Positions 1 to 7,782 of a stretch of 37,638 bases of DNA are shown here, piece after piece. The stretch lies in contig CALDBJ010000059.1 of assembly GCA_937937835.1 (NCBI GenBank), positions 1 to 37,638 of the forward strand. The letters run 5' to 3'. The DNA is from an uncultured Collinsella sp. (lineage in GTDB: Bacteria; Actinomycetota; Coriobacteriia; Coriobacteriales; Coriobacteriaceae). The position numbers and the translations under genes were made by a program. Below the pieces are notes generated by a model. The model worked only from the letters and a program-made list of their open reading frames with translations, had not been told where the DNA came from and did not search any database. Numbering within the stretch: the first letter of the stretch is position 1; the number at the start of each line of letters is the position of its first letter.

Positions 1-100
1 GAAAGCACTTAATGTGCTTTCCGTCTTGCGCAGGACTGTAGAGCAGCAAACTTAACCCGCGCCCGCCCGGCGAGCAAGCGGACGACAAACACATCTGTCC
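1..100 (+). promoter_or_regulatory. Palindromic leader element upstream of ptsH
   Basis: The window opens with arm GAAAGCAC (1-8), loop TTAAT (9-13) and arm GTGCTTTC (14-21). It is followed by CCGTCTTGC and the block GCAGGACTGT (30-39), then a GC-rich tail with GACGAC near 81-86. The same arrangement, in the same orientation relative to the gene, precedes sdaA on the - strand (37535-37613). There the arms are one base longer; here the ninth base would lie just outside the window. The hairpin has no T-run, so it is not a simple terminator. It may be an operator, a structured 5' leader or a dispersed repeat. The ptsH start codon is about 195 bases downstream and no gene is seen between. Confidence 0.5.
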
Positions 101-216
101 AACAATTCGTCCGAAACATAATGAAAAACCGTTTGATGTGAGTTAATATAAACAACGTCGTGAATCTGACTCCTGCCACATGCATGACAGGGGTTAAACA
201 CAAAAAGGAGTCAATT

Positions 217-480
217 ATGGTTTCTGAGAAGGCTACCCTCGTTAATCCTCAGGGTCTGCACATGCGTCCGGCTGGTCTGTTCGCCTCCACCATGGGCAAG
301 TACGCCTGTGACGTGACGGTCGTCACCCCCGAGAAGGAGGTCAACGGCAAGTCCCCGATGGCCCTCATGGCTGCTGGTATCCCCTGCGGTACCGAGGTCG
401 AGGTCAAGTGCGACGGCGCCGACGAGGCCGAGGCTCTGGCTGCTGCCATCGAGCTCATCAAGAGCGGTCTTGGCGAGTAG
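217..480 (+). CDS. ptsH: Phosphocarrier protein HPr
   Basis: An 87-residue small PTS carrier, the usual length for the family. It takes phosphate from enzyme I on a histidine and passes it to sugar-specific EIIA domains in the cytoplasm. The active-site context NPQGLHMRPAG places the histidine at residue 15, the canonical position. A serine is present at residue 46 (NGKSPMALM), the position phosphorylated by HPr kinase in Firmicutes, but it is followed by proline instead of the usual Ile/Leu. The start ATG at 217 is chosen because AAAAAGGAG (202-210) sits six bases upstream; the longer in-frame extension back to 160 has no such site and no family support. ptsI follows after a hairpin terminator, as in many pts operons. 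Confidence 0.96.
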   Translation: MVSEKATLVNPQGLHMRPAGLFASTMGKYACDVTVVTPEKEVNGKSPMALMAAGIPCGTEVEVKCDGADEAEALAAAIELIKSGLGE

Positions 481-525
481 AACTCAAACGGGTCGCATGT
501 TGAACAACTAAGTTCATATTTGGGG

Positions 526-561
526 GCGCAGTGACCTGTTGTAAGGTAACTGCGCTCTTTT
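526..561 (+). terminator. Hairpin terminator/attenuator between ptsH and ptsI
   Basis: Arms GCGCAGTGACC (526-536) and GGTAACTGCGC (545-555) pair with one G/A mismatch around an 8-base loop, followed by TCTTTT (556-561). Its place inside the ptsH-ptsI unit suggests partial read-through that lets HPr be made in excess over enzyme I (inference). Confidence 0.7.
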
Positions 562-613
562 GTCATGGATATGGCAAAACGCTTTATCACATGACACGGA
601 GAGAGGAATGGGA

Positions 614-2317
614 ATGTATCAGGGAGTCAACGCTTCCGAGGGCATCGGTATCGGCACCGTCATGGTCGCCGTCGATCCCGACTTGACGTTTGAGCCGCAC
701 GAGGTTGCTGATTCGGCAGCAGAGAAGGAGCGCTATCAGTCCGCTCTTTCGGTCTTCTGCGAGAAGACCCAGGCTCAGGCCGACCACATGAAGGAGACGG
801 TGGGCGAGGCCGAGGCCGAGATCATGAGCGGACACATTGTTCTGGCTCAGGATCCGGGTATGACCGACGCCATCAACGCCGCCATTGACGGCGGTACCTG
901 CGCCGAGCAGGCGCTCATGGACACCTCGACCATGTTCGAGAACATGTTCCTGTCCATGGACGACGAGATGTTCCGTCTTCGCGCGGCTGACATCGCCGAC
1001 ATCCGCACCGGTATTCTGGCCGAGCTGCTGGGCAAGGAGGTCGTCGACCTCTCCGTCCTGCCCGAGAACACTGTCGTTGTCGTGCACGACCTCACGCCGT
1101 CCATGACCGCCACGATCGATAAGGCCCACGTTGCCGGTATCGTCACCGAGACCGGTGGCCGCACGTCGCACTCCGCGATTATTGCGCGCGCCCTCGAGAT
1201 CCCGGCTGTCCTTTCGGTTTCCAACAGCTGCACCGCTCTGCGCAACGGCATGACCGTTGTCGTCGACGGTGGCAAGGGTATCGTCGAGGCCGATCCCGAC
1301 GAGGAGACGCTCGCTGCCTACACCGCCAAGGCCGAGGCCTTCGCTGCCGAGAAGGCAGCCCTCGAGGCCTTCCGTGGCAAGCCGTCCGTGACTGCCGATG
1401 GCATCAAGAAGATCATCGCCTGCAACATCGGTAACCCCGATGACGTGCCCAACGCGCTCGATCACGACGCCGAGGCTATCGGTCTGTTCCGCTCCGAGTT
1501 CCTGTTCATGGACTCTGCTGAGCTTCCTTCCGAGGAGGAGCAGTTCAACGCCTACCGTAAGGTCGCCAGCGCGCTCAAGGGTGCTCCGGTCATCATCCGC
1601 ACGCTCGATGTGGGTGGCGACAAGGAGATTCCGTATCTGCATATGGTCAAGGAAGACAACCCCTTCATGGGCTTCCGCGCCGTGCGTTACTGCTTGGCCA
1701 ATCCCGACCAGTACAAGGTCCAGCTCCGCGCTCTGCTGCGCGCTAGCGCCTTCGGTGACGTCAAGATCATGATCCCGCTCGTCACCTGCGTCGAGGAGGT
1801 CTTGGCTGTCAAGGAGCTCGTCGAGCAGTGCAAGGCCGAGCTGACCGAAGAGGGGCGCAAGTTCAACGAGAACATCGAGGTCGGCATCATGGTCGAGACG
1901 CCTGCCGCTTCGCTGCTCGCAGACCGTCTTGCCGAGGTCGCCGACTTCTTCTCCATCGGCACCAACGACCTGATCGGCTACACCATGTGCGCCGACCGTG
2001 GCAACGACACCATCTCCAACCTGTACCAGGTTTACTATCCCGCCGTGCTCCGCTCGCTCAAGAACATCATCGAGAGCGGCGTGAAGGCCGGCATCATGGT
2101 CGGTATGTGCGGCGAGGCCGCTGCCGATCCGCTGCTCGAGCCGCTGCTGATCAGCTGGGGCCTGGAGGAGTTCTCGATGAGCGCTCCGTCGATCCTGCGC
2201 GCCCGCAAGACCATCAGCCAGTGGACCAAGGCCGAGTGCGACGAGCTCGCCGAGAAGGCACTCGCCTGCAACACCGCCGCCGAGGTCAAGGCACTGCTCG
2301 AGTCCGCAGCTCGCTAA
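614..2317 (+). CDS. ptsI: PTS enzyme I (phosphoenolpyruvate-protein phosphotransferase)
   Basis: A 567-residue enzyme (E. coli PtsI is 575) that autophosphorylates from phosphoenolpyruvate and phosphorylates HPr. The order is an N-terminal HPr-binding domain, a swivelling phosphohistidine domain with GGRTSHSAII (active His at residue 186) and a C-terminal PEP-binding barrel. The barrel carries GLFRSEFLFMD, IRTLDVGGDKE, FSIGTNDL and the catalytic cysteine motif MVGMCGEAAADP. The start is ambiguous between ATG 608 and ATG 614; 614 gives the better spacing from GAGAGG (601-606) and starts MYQGVNAS. The gene lies between ptsH and a PfkB kinase, consistent with general sugar uptake. A long open frame on the opposite strand here is a codon-bias shadow. 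Confidence 0.97.
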   Translation: MYQGVNASEGIGIGTVMVAVDPDLTFEPHEVADSAAEKERYQSALSVFCEKTQAQADHMKETVGEAEAEIMSGHIVLAQDPGMTDAINAAIDGGTCAEQALMDTSTMFENMFLSMDDEMFRLRAADIADIRTGILAELLGKEVVDLSVLPENTVVVVHDLTPSMTATIDKAHVAGIVTETGGRTSHSAIIARALEIPAVLSVSNSCTALRNGMTVVVDGGKGIVEADPDEETLAAYTAKAEAFAAEKAALEAFRGKPSVTADGIKKIIACNIGNPDDVPNALDHDAEAIGLFRSEFLFMDSAELPSEEEQFNAYRKVASALKGAPVIIRTLDVGGDKEIPYLHMVKEDNPFMGFRAVRYCLANPDQYKVQLRALLRASAFGDVKIMIPLVTCVEEVLAVKELVEQCKAELTEEGRKFNENIEVGIMVETPAASLLADRLAEVADFFSIGTNDLIGYTMCADRGNDTISNLYQVYYPAVLRSLKNIIESGVKAGIMVGMCGEAAADPLLEPLLISWGLEEFSMSAPSILRARKTISQWTKAECDELAEKALACNTAAEVKALLESAAR

Positions 2318-2334
2318 TTTGGTATCAGAGGTAA

Positions 2335-2367
2335 CCGCGTGGTTGGAATGGGCCGGCCACGCGGCCC
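2335..2367 (+). other. Intergenic hairpin with two alternative pairings
   Basis: Between ptsI and the PfkB kinase, CCGCGTGG (2335-2342) pairs with CCACGCGG (2357-2364). Alternatively GGGCCG (2350-2355) pairs with CGGCCC (2362-2367). The two folds share bases and exclude each other. There is no T-run, so this looks like an mRNA processing or stability structure, not a terminator. Its function is unknown. Confidence 0.45.
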
Positions 2368-2391
2368 TCACATATACAGGGGGTACTGTAA

Positions 2392-3324
2392 ATGTTCTAC
2401 ACGCTAACCGCTAACCCGGCTGTCGACATGACGGTTTCGAGCTCTCCGCTCGAGCCCGACGAGAACGTCCGCACCGGCTCGGCCAGCTACACGGCTAACG
2501 GCAAGGGCCTCGACGTGTCCTTCGCCTTTAAGAAGATGGGCGTCGACACCGTCGCGCTCGGCTTCTTCGCTGGCTTCACGGGCAAGTTCATCGTCGAGGA
2601 GGTCATGAACCTGGGTTGCCTCTGCCGCCCGGTCTGGACCGACGGTATCACGCGCATTAACACCTACGTCAACGATGGCCAGCACGAGTACGGCATCCTG
2701 AACCCTGGTGCTCCGATCACGCCGCAGCACCAGGAGGAGCTCTACAACATCCTGGACACCGCGGGCGATCTTGAGTGCCTGATCGTCTCCGGCTCCGTGC
2801 CTCCCAAAGCTACGCCCGACTTCCTGGCTCAGGTCATGGAGCACGCTCAGGCTCGTGGCGCCGACGTCGTCCTGGACCTGTCCTCCGACAAGCTCAAGGA
2901 GCTCGCTCACAAGAAGCCGCTGCTCATCAAGCCGAACCATCACGAGATGAAGGCCATCTTCGGCGTGCCGGTCGACACCGACGACGAGGTTCGCGTTGCC
3001 ATGAAGATGGCTCACGACGCTGGCGTTCAGAACGTGCTGCTCACCCGTGGTAGCCGCGGCGACGCTTACTTCTCCAACGGCGAGGACATCTGGTACGCCA
3101 AGCGTGAGTTCAACATCAAGCTGGTTTCTTCCGTCTGCGCCGGCGATTGCACCCTCGCTGCGTTCCTGCACAAGTGGTACAGGGATCGCGACAACGTCGA
3201 GGAGGCCATGAAGCTCGCTATGGCCACCGGCGCTAACGTTGCCGAGTCCGTCGGCATTGGCGACTTTGGTCACGTCGACGAGTACAGCAAGCGCGTTGCT
3301 GTCCGCAAGCTCGATCGTCAGTAA
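2392..3324 (+). CDS. PfkB-family sugar-phosphate kinase (1-phosphofructokinase-like), paralog 1
   Basis: A 310-residue ribokinase/PfkB-fold enzyme closest in layout to 1-phosphofructokinase (FruK) and tagatose-6-phosphate kinase (LacC). The N-terminus MFYTLTANPAVDM is typical of this branch, followed by the sugar-binding loop NGKGLDVSFAFKKMG (GGKGINVA in FruK). The C-terminal ATP/catalytic loop reads VCAGDCTLAAF: the catalytic Asp is kept, but the first Gly of the usual GAGD anion hole is Cys. The start is ATG 2392 behind GGGGG (2379-2383). It lies downstream of ptsI and before a strong terminator, so it is probably in the pts operon. The exact substrate (fructose-1-P, tagatose-6-P or other) cannot be decided from sequence. 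Confidence 0.87.
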   Translation: MFYTLTANPAVDMTVSSSPLEPDENVRTGSASYTANGKGLDVSFAFKKMGVDTVALGFFAGFTGKFIVEEVMNLGCLCRPVWTDGITRINTYVNDGQHEYGILNPGAPITPQHQEELYNILDTAGDLECLIVSGSVPPKATPDFLAQVMEHAQARGADVVLDLSSDKLKELAHKKPLLIKPNHHEMKAIFGVPVDTDDEVRVAMKMAHDAGVQNVLLTRGSRGDAYFSNGEDIWYAKREFNIKLVSSVCAGDCTLAAFLHKWYRDRDNVEEAMKLAMATGANVAESVGIGDFGHVDEYSKRVAVRKLDRQ

Positions 3325-3352
3325 TCGAAACGCGACATATTCGTGCGCATGC

Positions 3353-3383
3353 GGCGCCCCGGTTTCGGCCGGGGCGCCTTTTT
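3353..3383 (+). terminator. Strong intrinsic terminator after PfkB paralog 1
   Basis: A perfect 10-bp stem, GGCGCCCCGG (3353-3362) with CCGGGGCGCC (3369-3378), loop TTTCGG, and a TTTTT tail (3379-3383). It ends the ptsH-ptsI-pfkB unit. Confidence 0.92.
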
Positions 3384-3472
3384 GTTCCGCCAGGGGGGAG
3401 AGGTGTCCCGCCGTACTTCATCGCTTCCACACCGTTCACCGAGTTGTCCTAGCCTTTTACCGATGCGTGGAA

Positions 3473-3478
3473 TATACT
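3473..3478 (+). promoter_or_regulatory. Possible -10 box for PfkB paralog 2
   Basis: TATACT lies 34 bases before the start codon and downstream of the preceding terminator, so a promoter is expected here. No good -35 box is found at 16-18 bases; TTGTCC at 3444-3449 is too far (23-base spacer). Confidence 0.3.
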
Positions 3479-3512
3479 TTCATCAACACGTTGCTTCGTG
3501 AAAGGAACATTC

Positions 3513-4445
3513 ATGATTTACACGCTCACTGCAAATCCCGCCATCGACTACAACATCGCCTGCGACGGCCTTGCTGCCAACACCGTCACGCGTACCCGCA
3601 ACGCCGTCTACACGCCCAACGGCAAGGGCCTCAACGTCTCGTTTACGCTTGACCACTACGGTGTCGACACCACGATCTTGGGTTTCTTCGCCGGCTTCTC
3701 GGGTGAGTTTATTGTTAAGGGCGCCGAGGCCCTGGGCGTGCCCGTCAAGCCCGTGTGGACCGACGGCATCACGCGCGTCAACGTGTTCCTCAATGCCGGC
3801 CCCGACACCGAGTACAACATGGTCAACGCCGGTGCCGCCATCAACGAGGCTAACGAGCAGGAGATGTTTGAGCTCATCGATTCGCTCGATGACATGACCT
3901 GCCTGGTCATCAGCGGCTCGCTGCCTCCCAACACTTCCGAGGGCTTCTTGGCCGAGGTCCTGCGCCGTGTCAAGGCCAAGGGGGCCGAGTTCGTCCTCGA
4001 CATCTCGAGCCATCAGCTGGCAGACCTCATTGCTCTGGAGCCACTGCTGATCAAGCCCAATGACGATGAGCTGCTCGACATCTTTGGCATTAAGGTGAGC
4101 GGTGGCGACGACGAGTCCGTCAAGGGCGCTATGGCCGAGCTGCACGCCAAGGGCGCCAAGAACGTGCTGCTGACCCTTGGTGGTGCCGGTGCGTACTTCT
4201 CCAACGGCGAGCATATCTGGTTTGCCAACCGCACCTTCGACGTCAAGCTGCTGTCGACTGTGTGCGCCGGCGATTCCTCGCTCGCTGCCTTCCTGTCCGT
4301 GTGGCACGACGCCCCCGAGCGCGTCGAGGACGCCCTGCGCCTTTCGATGGCCACTGGCGCCAACGTGGTCGAGTGCCCCGGTCTGGGTGATTTTGCCAAG
4401 GTGGACGAATATAAGAAGCACATCGAGGTTCGCCAGGTCTGCTAG
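3513..4445 (+). CDS. PfkB-family sugar-phosphate kinase (1-phosphofructokinase-like), paralog 2
   Basis: A 310-residue paralog of the preceding kinase, with the same length and the same landmark order. It has N-terminus MIYTLTANPAIDYN, substrate loop NGKGLNVSFTLDHYG, a shared PVWTDGITR segment and catalytic loop VCAGDSSLAAF, again CAGD instead of GAGD. ATG 3513 is preferred over an in-frame GTG at 3498 because AAAGGAA lies just before it and the protein then aligns end to end with paralog 1. It is separated from paralog 1 by a strong terminator and followed by its own terminator, so it is probably transcribed independently. The pair looks like a tandem duplication that has diverged; substrates may differ. 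Confidence 0.87.
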   Translation: MIYTLTANPAIDYNIACDGLAANTVTRTRNAVYTPNGKGLNVSFTLDHYGVDTTILGFFAGFSGEFIVKGAEALGVPVKPVWTDGITRVNVFLNAGPDTEYNMVNAGAAINEANEQEMFELIDSLDDMTCLVISGSLPPNTSEGFLAEVLRRVKAKGAEFVLDISSHQLADLIALEPLLIKPNDDELLDIFGIKVSGGDDESVKGAMAELHAKGAKNVLLTLGGAGAYFSNGEHIWFANRTFDVKLLSTVCAGDSSLAAFLSVWHDAPERVEDALRLSMATGANVVECPGLGDFAKVDEYKKHIEVRQVC

Positions 4446-4478
4446 TTCCGGCACCTTGTCTGAATAGTTTGATTATTT

Positions 4479-4512
4479 CGCATCCGTCTTAGACTAGGAC
4501 GGATGCGTTTTT
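4479..4512 (+). terminator. Intrinsic terminator after PfkB paralog 2
   Basis: A 10-bp stem, CGCATCCGTC (4479-4488) with GACGGATGCG (4498-4507), 9-base loop, then TTTTT (4508-4512). Confidence 0.9.
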
Positions 4513-4609
4513 GTTTATCGGACTTGCGTGTGCAGTGGAGGCTGTTTCTTGCTAGACTTCTTGCAGACGCAATCGATAGCCAATTTGATAGTCGCAGGAG
4601 GCCATAGGC

Positions 4610-6004
4610 ATGTGCAATGTTTCGCTCAACGGTACTCAACCGTCCGATGCGTCCCTGCGCGTCCTGCGCGCACTTGAGGCGGCTGGTCTTGAGGCTTGGT
4701 ACGTGGGCGGTTGGGTGCGCGACGCCCTTATGGGGTACCCCAGCCACGATGTTGATATGTGCTGTAGCGGCCTGTGGCAGGAGTCCAAAGCGGCGCTCGA
4801 GGCCGCCGGCATCGCGGTCGTGGAGTCGGGCATTAAATTTGGCGGAATCACGGCTATTTCCGATGGCGAGCGTATCGAGGTCACCACGTACCGTCTGGAT
4901 GGCTTTTACACCGATGGTCGTCATCCCCAGAGTGTGGAGCGTGCCGCCTCGCTCGAGGACGATCTGGCGCGCCGCGACTTTACCGTCAATGCCATGGCCT
5001 GGCATCCCGAGCGCGGGCTTGTCGACCGCTACGACGGCCAGGGTGACTTGGAGCGCAAGCTGATTCGCGCTGTCGGCGATCCCAAGCGTCGCTTTAACGA
5101 GGATGCCCTGCGCATGCTGCGTGCGGTGCGCTTTGCCTGCCGTCTGGACTTTATGATTGAGCCCGAGACCAAGCGTGCGCTTGCCGAGTGCGCGCCGCTG
5201 CTCGATGCCGTGGCGCGTGAGCGTGTGGGTATTGAGCTCGAGGGCATTCTTTCGACCGGTCATGGGGGAGACGCGATGCTCCGCTATCCCGAGCTCATCT
5301 GCGCCGCCGTGCCCGAGTTGGCAGCGGGTCGCGGGTTTGATCAGCGCAGTGTCTATCATGCGTTTAACGTCTACGTGCATATCGCCCGTGTGCTGACGGT
5401 GGCGGGGGAGCTCGCGCTGTGTGACGGCGTCGCGCCCTCGTCGAGCCTTATGTGGGCGGCGTTTTTGCACGATGTGTCCAAGCCCGAGTGCTTCACGGTC
5501 GACCATGCCGGCAGCGGACACTTCTACGGTCATCCCGAGCTCGGCGCCAAGAAGGCGCGCGTCATTATGGATCGCCTGGCGCTCTCGCACGACTTGGTGC
5601 GCGACGTGTGCCTGCTCATCAAATACCATGACAAGCCGCTGCGCCCCGAGCGCTCCTGTCTGCTCAATATGATGCGCGCGCTTTCGGGTGAGGGCGTCGA
5701 CACGGCCCGCCTGATTGACGAGCTCATGGACCTTAAGCGTGCCGACACACTTGGCAAGGCCCCGTCGTGCTTCTATTACGTTGAGACGATTGAGGAGATG
5801 CGCGCGATGGCGCACGAGCTGCTGAGGGCGGGGGAGCCCTATACGCTCAAGATGCTCGCCATCAACGGCGGCGACCTGATCCGTGCTGGAGTCAAGCCCG
5901 GGCCGGAACTGGGGCAGCTTCTCAACTCCGCCCTCGACGCCGTGATCGAAGACAACATTCCCAACGATCGCGAAGCTCTTTTGGTCCATCTTAACTTGAA
6001 TTAG
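4610..6004 (+). CDS. cca: CCA tRNA nucleotidyltransferase with HD domain
   Basis: A 464-residue class II CCA-adding enzyme that builds or repairs the 3' CCA end of tRNAs. The nucleotidyltransferase head shows YVGGWVRDALMG (residues ~31-42) and the metal-binding pair D47/D49 in HDVDM. It is followed by the conserved RRDFTVNAMA and the RNA-binding block EDALRMLRAVRFACRLDF. A C-terminal HD-type domain carries the LHDVSKPECF motif. AGGAGG (4596-4601) stands eight bases before ATG 4610. The tRNA-Glu gene downstream already encodes its CCA, so here the enzyme may act mainly in repair (inference). A long antisense open frame across the gene has no recognisable domain. Confidence 0.95.
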   Translation: MCNVSLNGTQPSDASLRVLRALEAAGLEAWYVGGWVRDALMGYPSHDVDMCCSGLWQESKAALEAAGIAVVESGIKFGGITAISDGERIEVTTYRLDGFYTDGRHPQSVERAASLEDDLARRDFTVNAMAWHPERGLVDRYDGQGDLERKLIRAVGDPKRRFNEDALRMLRAVRFACRLDFMIEPETKRALAECAPLLDAVARERVGIELEGILSTGHGGDAMLRYPELICAAVPELAAGRGFDQRSVYHAFNVYVHIARVLTVAGELALCDGVAPSSSLMWAAFLHDVSKPECFTVDHAGSGHFYGHPELGAKKARVIMDRLALSHDLVRDVCLLIKYHDKPLRPERSCLLNMMRALSGEGVDTARLIDELMDLKRADTLGKAPSCFYYVETIEEMRAMAHELLRAGEPYTLKMLAINGGDLIRAGVKPGPELGQLLNSALDAVIEDNIPNDREALLVHLNLN

Positions 6005-6068
6005 CTACCTAGTTTACCTGCGTGTTCCATAACCTGCCGACAATTTTTGGGCAATTTGGAATTTCTTC

Positions 6069-6097
6069 TTGCGCTGACGTTTTTTGTCCCGTAATAT
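6069..6097 (+). promoter_or_regulatory. Promoter of tRNA-Glu
   Basis: TTGCGC (6069-6074) and TAATAT (6092-6097) are spaced by 17 bases, a good match to a housekeeping sigma-70 promoter, 35 bases before the mature tRNA 5' end. Confidence 0.6.
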
Positions 6098-6131
6098 ATT
6101 TCCTCGCAGCACGGCAGTGCAGATGTCATGT

Positions 6132-6208
6132 GGCCCGTTCGTCTAGCGGTTTAGGACGCCGCCCTCTCAAGGCGGAGATCACCAGTTCGAATCTGGTACG
6201 GGCTACCA
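6132..6208 (+). tRNA. tRNA-Glu (anticodon CTC)
   Basis: A full cloverleaf can be drawn. Acceptor GGCCCGT pairs with ACGGGCT with a G-U first pair. The anticodon stem CCGCC/GGCGG encloses loop CTCTCAA with anticodon CTC, reading GAG. The T arm contains GTTCGAATC. The 3' CCA is encoded (6206-6208). A promoter and a terminator flank it, so it is a single-gene unit. Confidence 0.95.
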
Positions 6209-6219
6209 CGCATCTGATA

Positions 6220-6250
6220 CCCGGACTTCCTATGGAAGGCCGGGTTTTTT
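6220..6250 (+). terminator. Terminator of tRNA-Glu
   Basis: CCCGGACTTCC (6220-6230) pairs with GGAAGGCCGGG (6234-6244) with one A/G mismatch, followed by TTTTTT (6245-6250). Confidence 0.88.
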
Positions 6251-6319
6251 ATTTTCAAACAACCGTCTGCAATTCCCGTTTGAACCAGAGCTTTGCGTTC
6301 TGCCTATGGCCCTTACGGG

Positions 6320-6325
6320 TACAAT
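6320..6325 (+). promoter_or_regulatory. Possible -10 box for the UPF0104 membrane protein gene
   Basis: TACAAT lies 34 bases before ATG 6359 and after the tRNA terminator. No convincing -35 box is present at the expected distance. Confidence 0.3.
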
Positions 6326-6358
6326 ATCCAAGATATTTTGACTGTTAGAAGGAGTCTC

Positions 6359-7666
6359 ATGACGGAGTCCTCTCAGCATACGTCTAAGCCCCAGGTCGAG
6401 GTTGAGGCCTCGGGCGGAGATGACAATAAGAGCGCACGCCGCGGCGCCATCTTTATCGGCGTCGTGCTGGTAGGTTATATCGTCTATCTGGTGGTAACCG
6501 GGCAGATGGGGCAGTTCTGGGCCGCTATGTCGAGCGTCCAGGCGTCATGGCTCGTTGTCGCGTGTCTTTGCATGTTCATGTACCTGTTCTTTGGCATTGT
6601 GGCCTATGCGATCGCCGTCTGGCTCGATCCCAATTCGCCCGTCGGCATCCGCGACCTGATCTCGGTCGAGGCGAGTGGCATCTTCTTTGGTAACCTGACG
6701 CCCATGATGATGGGCTCCACCCCGGCTCAAATCTATCGCCTGACCAAGGCCGGCCAAAACGTGGGCGAGGCCGGCGCCACGCAATTCACGCGTTTTATCG
6801 TGTACCAGTTTGGCCTCGTTGCCTGGGGCGCTATCCTACTGCTTGCTCGCATGCCGTTTTTTGCCGAGCGCTATGGCGACATGACGTTGCTGTGCGTCTT
6901 TAGCTTTGGTGGGCACTGCTGCATCTTGCTGGGCATCTTCGCCGTCGCGCTCATGCCTAAGACCGTCACGCGCGTCGCCCATTGCATCATCAATTGGCTT
7001 GAGCGCATTGGTGTCTCGGCCACTAAGATCGAGGGATGGCGCACGTTTGTCGATGGCGAGATCTACTCCTTCTCCGAGAAGTTCAAGCTTTCAGCCGGAC
7101 ATTTTTCTTCCATGCTGCTCACGGTGGTCATCACCATGCTGCAACTCGCGTTTTTCTATCTGGTGCCGTATTTCCTGATGCTTGCCTTTGGCCGCCACGA
7201 GGTCGACTTTTTCTCGGTCATGGCCGCGAGCGCCTTTGTCCAGCTGCTGAGCTCTGCGGTCCCCCTGCCCGGTGGAACTGGTGGCGCTGAGGGCGGCTTT
7301 GCATTGTTCTTGGGTCATTTCTTTGGGTCGGCTTCGACCGCCGGCTATCTGCTGTGGCGCCTCATTACGTTTATTGCGCCGACCATTTTGGCTGCGCCCC
7401 TGCTGGGACTTAAGAGCGCCCACAACGAGAGCATCCATGCGCGCTGGGATCGTGTGATGCGCAAGCTCGGCCGCACGCCTCAGACGCCCTCTGCGCCCAC
7501 TATGCCGCACCCCACGAATGCTGTTACCGTTGATCCCAAGAAGCGCGCTCAGAAGGCTTCTGGGACCGCTAAGCCGGCTCATAAAGCCTATGTGCGCCAG
7601 ACAGGCGATGGTATTCGCGTATCTCCGTCGGCACTCAATAAGAAGAAGCATCCCAAGTCGCAGTAG
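6359..7666 (+). CDS. UPF0104 / lysylphosphatidylglycerol synthase-type (YbhN-like) membrane protein
   Basis: A 435-residue integral membrane protein of the UPF0104 family, which shares its membrane core with MprF-type lipid flippase/synthase domains. The first ~30 residues are charged and probably cytoplasmic. Several hydrophobic segments follow, beginning near residues 33-50 (IFIGVVLVGYIVYLVV). The family hallmark PLPGGTGGAEGG lies in the later part. The C-terminal ~75 residues are basic, with Lys, Thr and Pro, and look cytoplasmic. The soluble lysyl-transfer domain of full MprF is absent, so lipid transport or a related role is more likely than lysinylation (inference). ATG 6359 follows GAAGGAG closely. 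It is probably a single-gene unit between the tRNA terminator and tetR. Confidence 0.8.
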   Translation: MTESSQHTSKPQVEVEASGGDDNKSARRGAIFIGVVLVGYIVYLVVTGQMGQFWAAMSSVQASWLVVACLCMFMYLFFGIVAYAIAVWLDPNSPVGIRDLISVEASGIFFGNLTPMMMGSTPAQIYRLTKAGQNVGEAGATQFTRFIVYQFGLVAWGAILLLARMPFFAERYGDMTLLCVFSFGGHCCILLGIFAVALMPKTVTRVAHCIINWLERIGVSATKIEGWRTFVDGEIYSFSEKFKLSAGHFSSMLLTVVITMLQLAFFYLVPYFLMLAFGRHEVDFFSVMAASAFVQLLSSAVPLPGGTGGAEGGFALFLGHFFGSASTAGYLLWRLITFIAPTILAAPLLGLKSAHNESIHARWDRVMRKLGRTPQTPSAPTMPHPTNAVTVDPKKRAQKASGTAKPAHKAYVRQTGDGIRVSPSALNKKKHPKSQ

Positions 7667-7715
7667 GGCAGTCGTGCGTTCTTCATGATGCGGGGCATAT
7701 TTGTGCTGTATGGGG

Positions 7716-7739
7716 GATAATCCTCTTACGTAGATTATC
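7716..7739 (+). promoter_or_regulatory. Candidate TetR-family operator
   Basis: GATAATC (7716-7722) and GATTATC (7733-7739) form a perfect 7-bp inverted repeat with a 10-base spacer containing TACGTA. It lies 44 bases before the tetR-type start codon, where autoregulatory operators of this family usually lie. Binding is inferred. Confidence 0.45.
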
Positions 7740-7782
7740 TCTCATCTGTTGATGAATGCTTGCATATCGAAGGGACACGCCC

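Noticed and set aside
117..152. ptsH promoter at CATAAT or TATAAA
   Set aside because: Both resemble -10 boxes, but neither has a -35 box at 16-18 bases; not enough to call.
587..2371. Long open frame of ~594 codons on the - strand across ptsI
   Set aside because: It is a mirror of the codon bias of ptsI, has no recognisable domain and no ribosome site, and ptsI itself is certain.
4442..5989. Open frame of ~515 codons antisense to cca
   Set aside because: Low-complexity composition without family motifs; the + strand frame has all CCA-enzyme motifs.
6022..6348. Small frame covering the tRNA-Glu gene
   Set aside because: It includes the whole tRNA, its promoter and its terminator; no protein family match.
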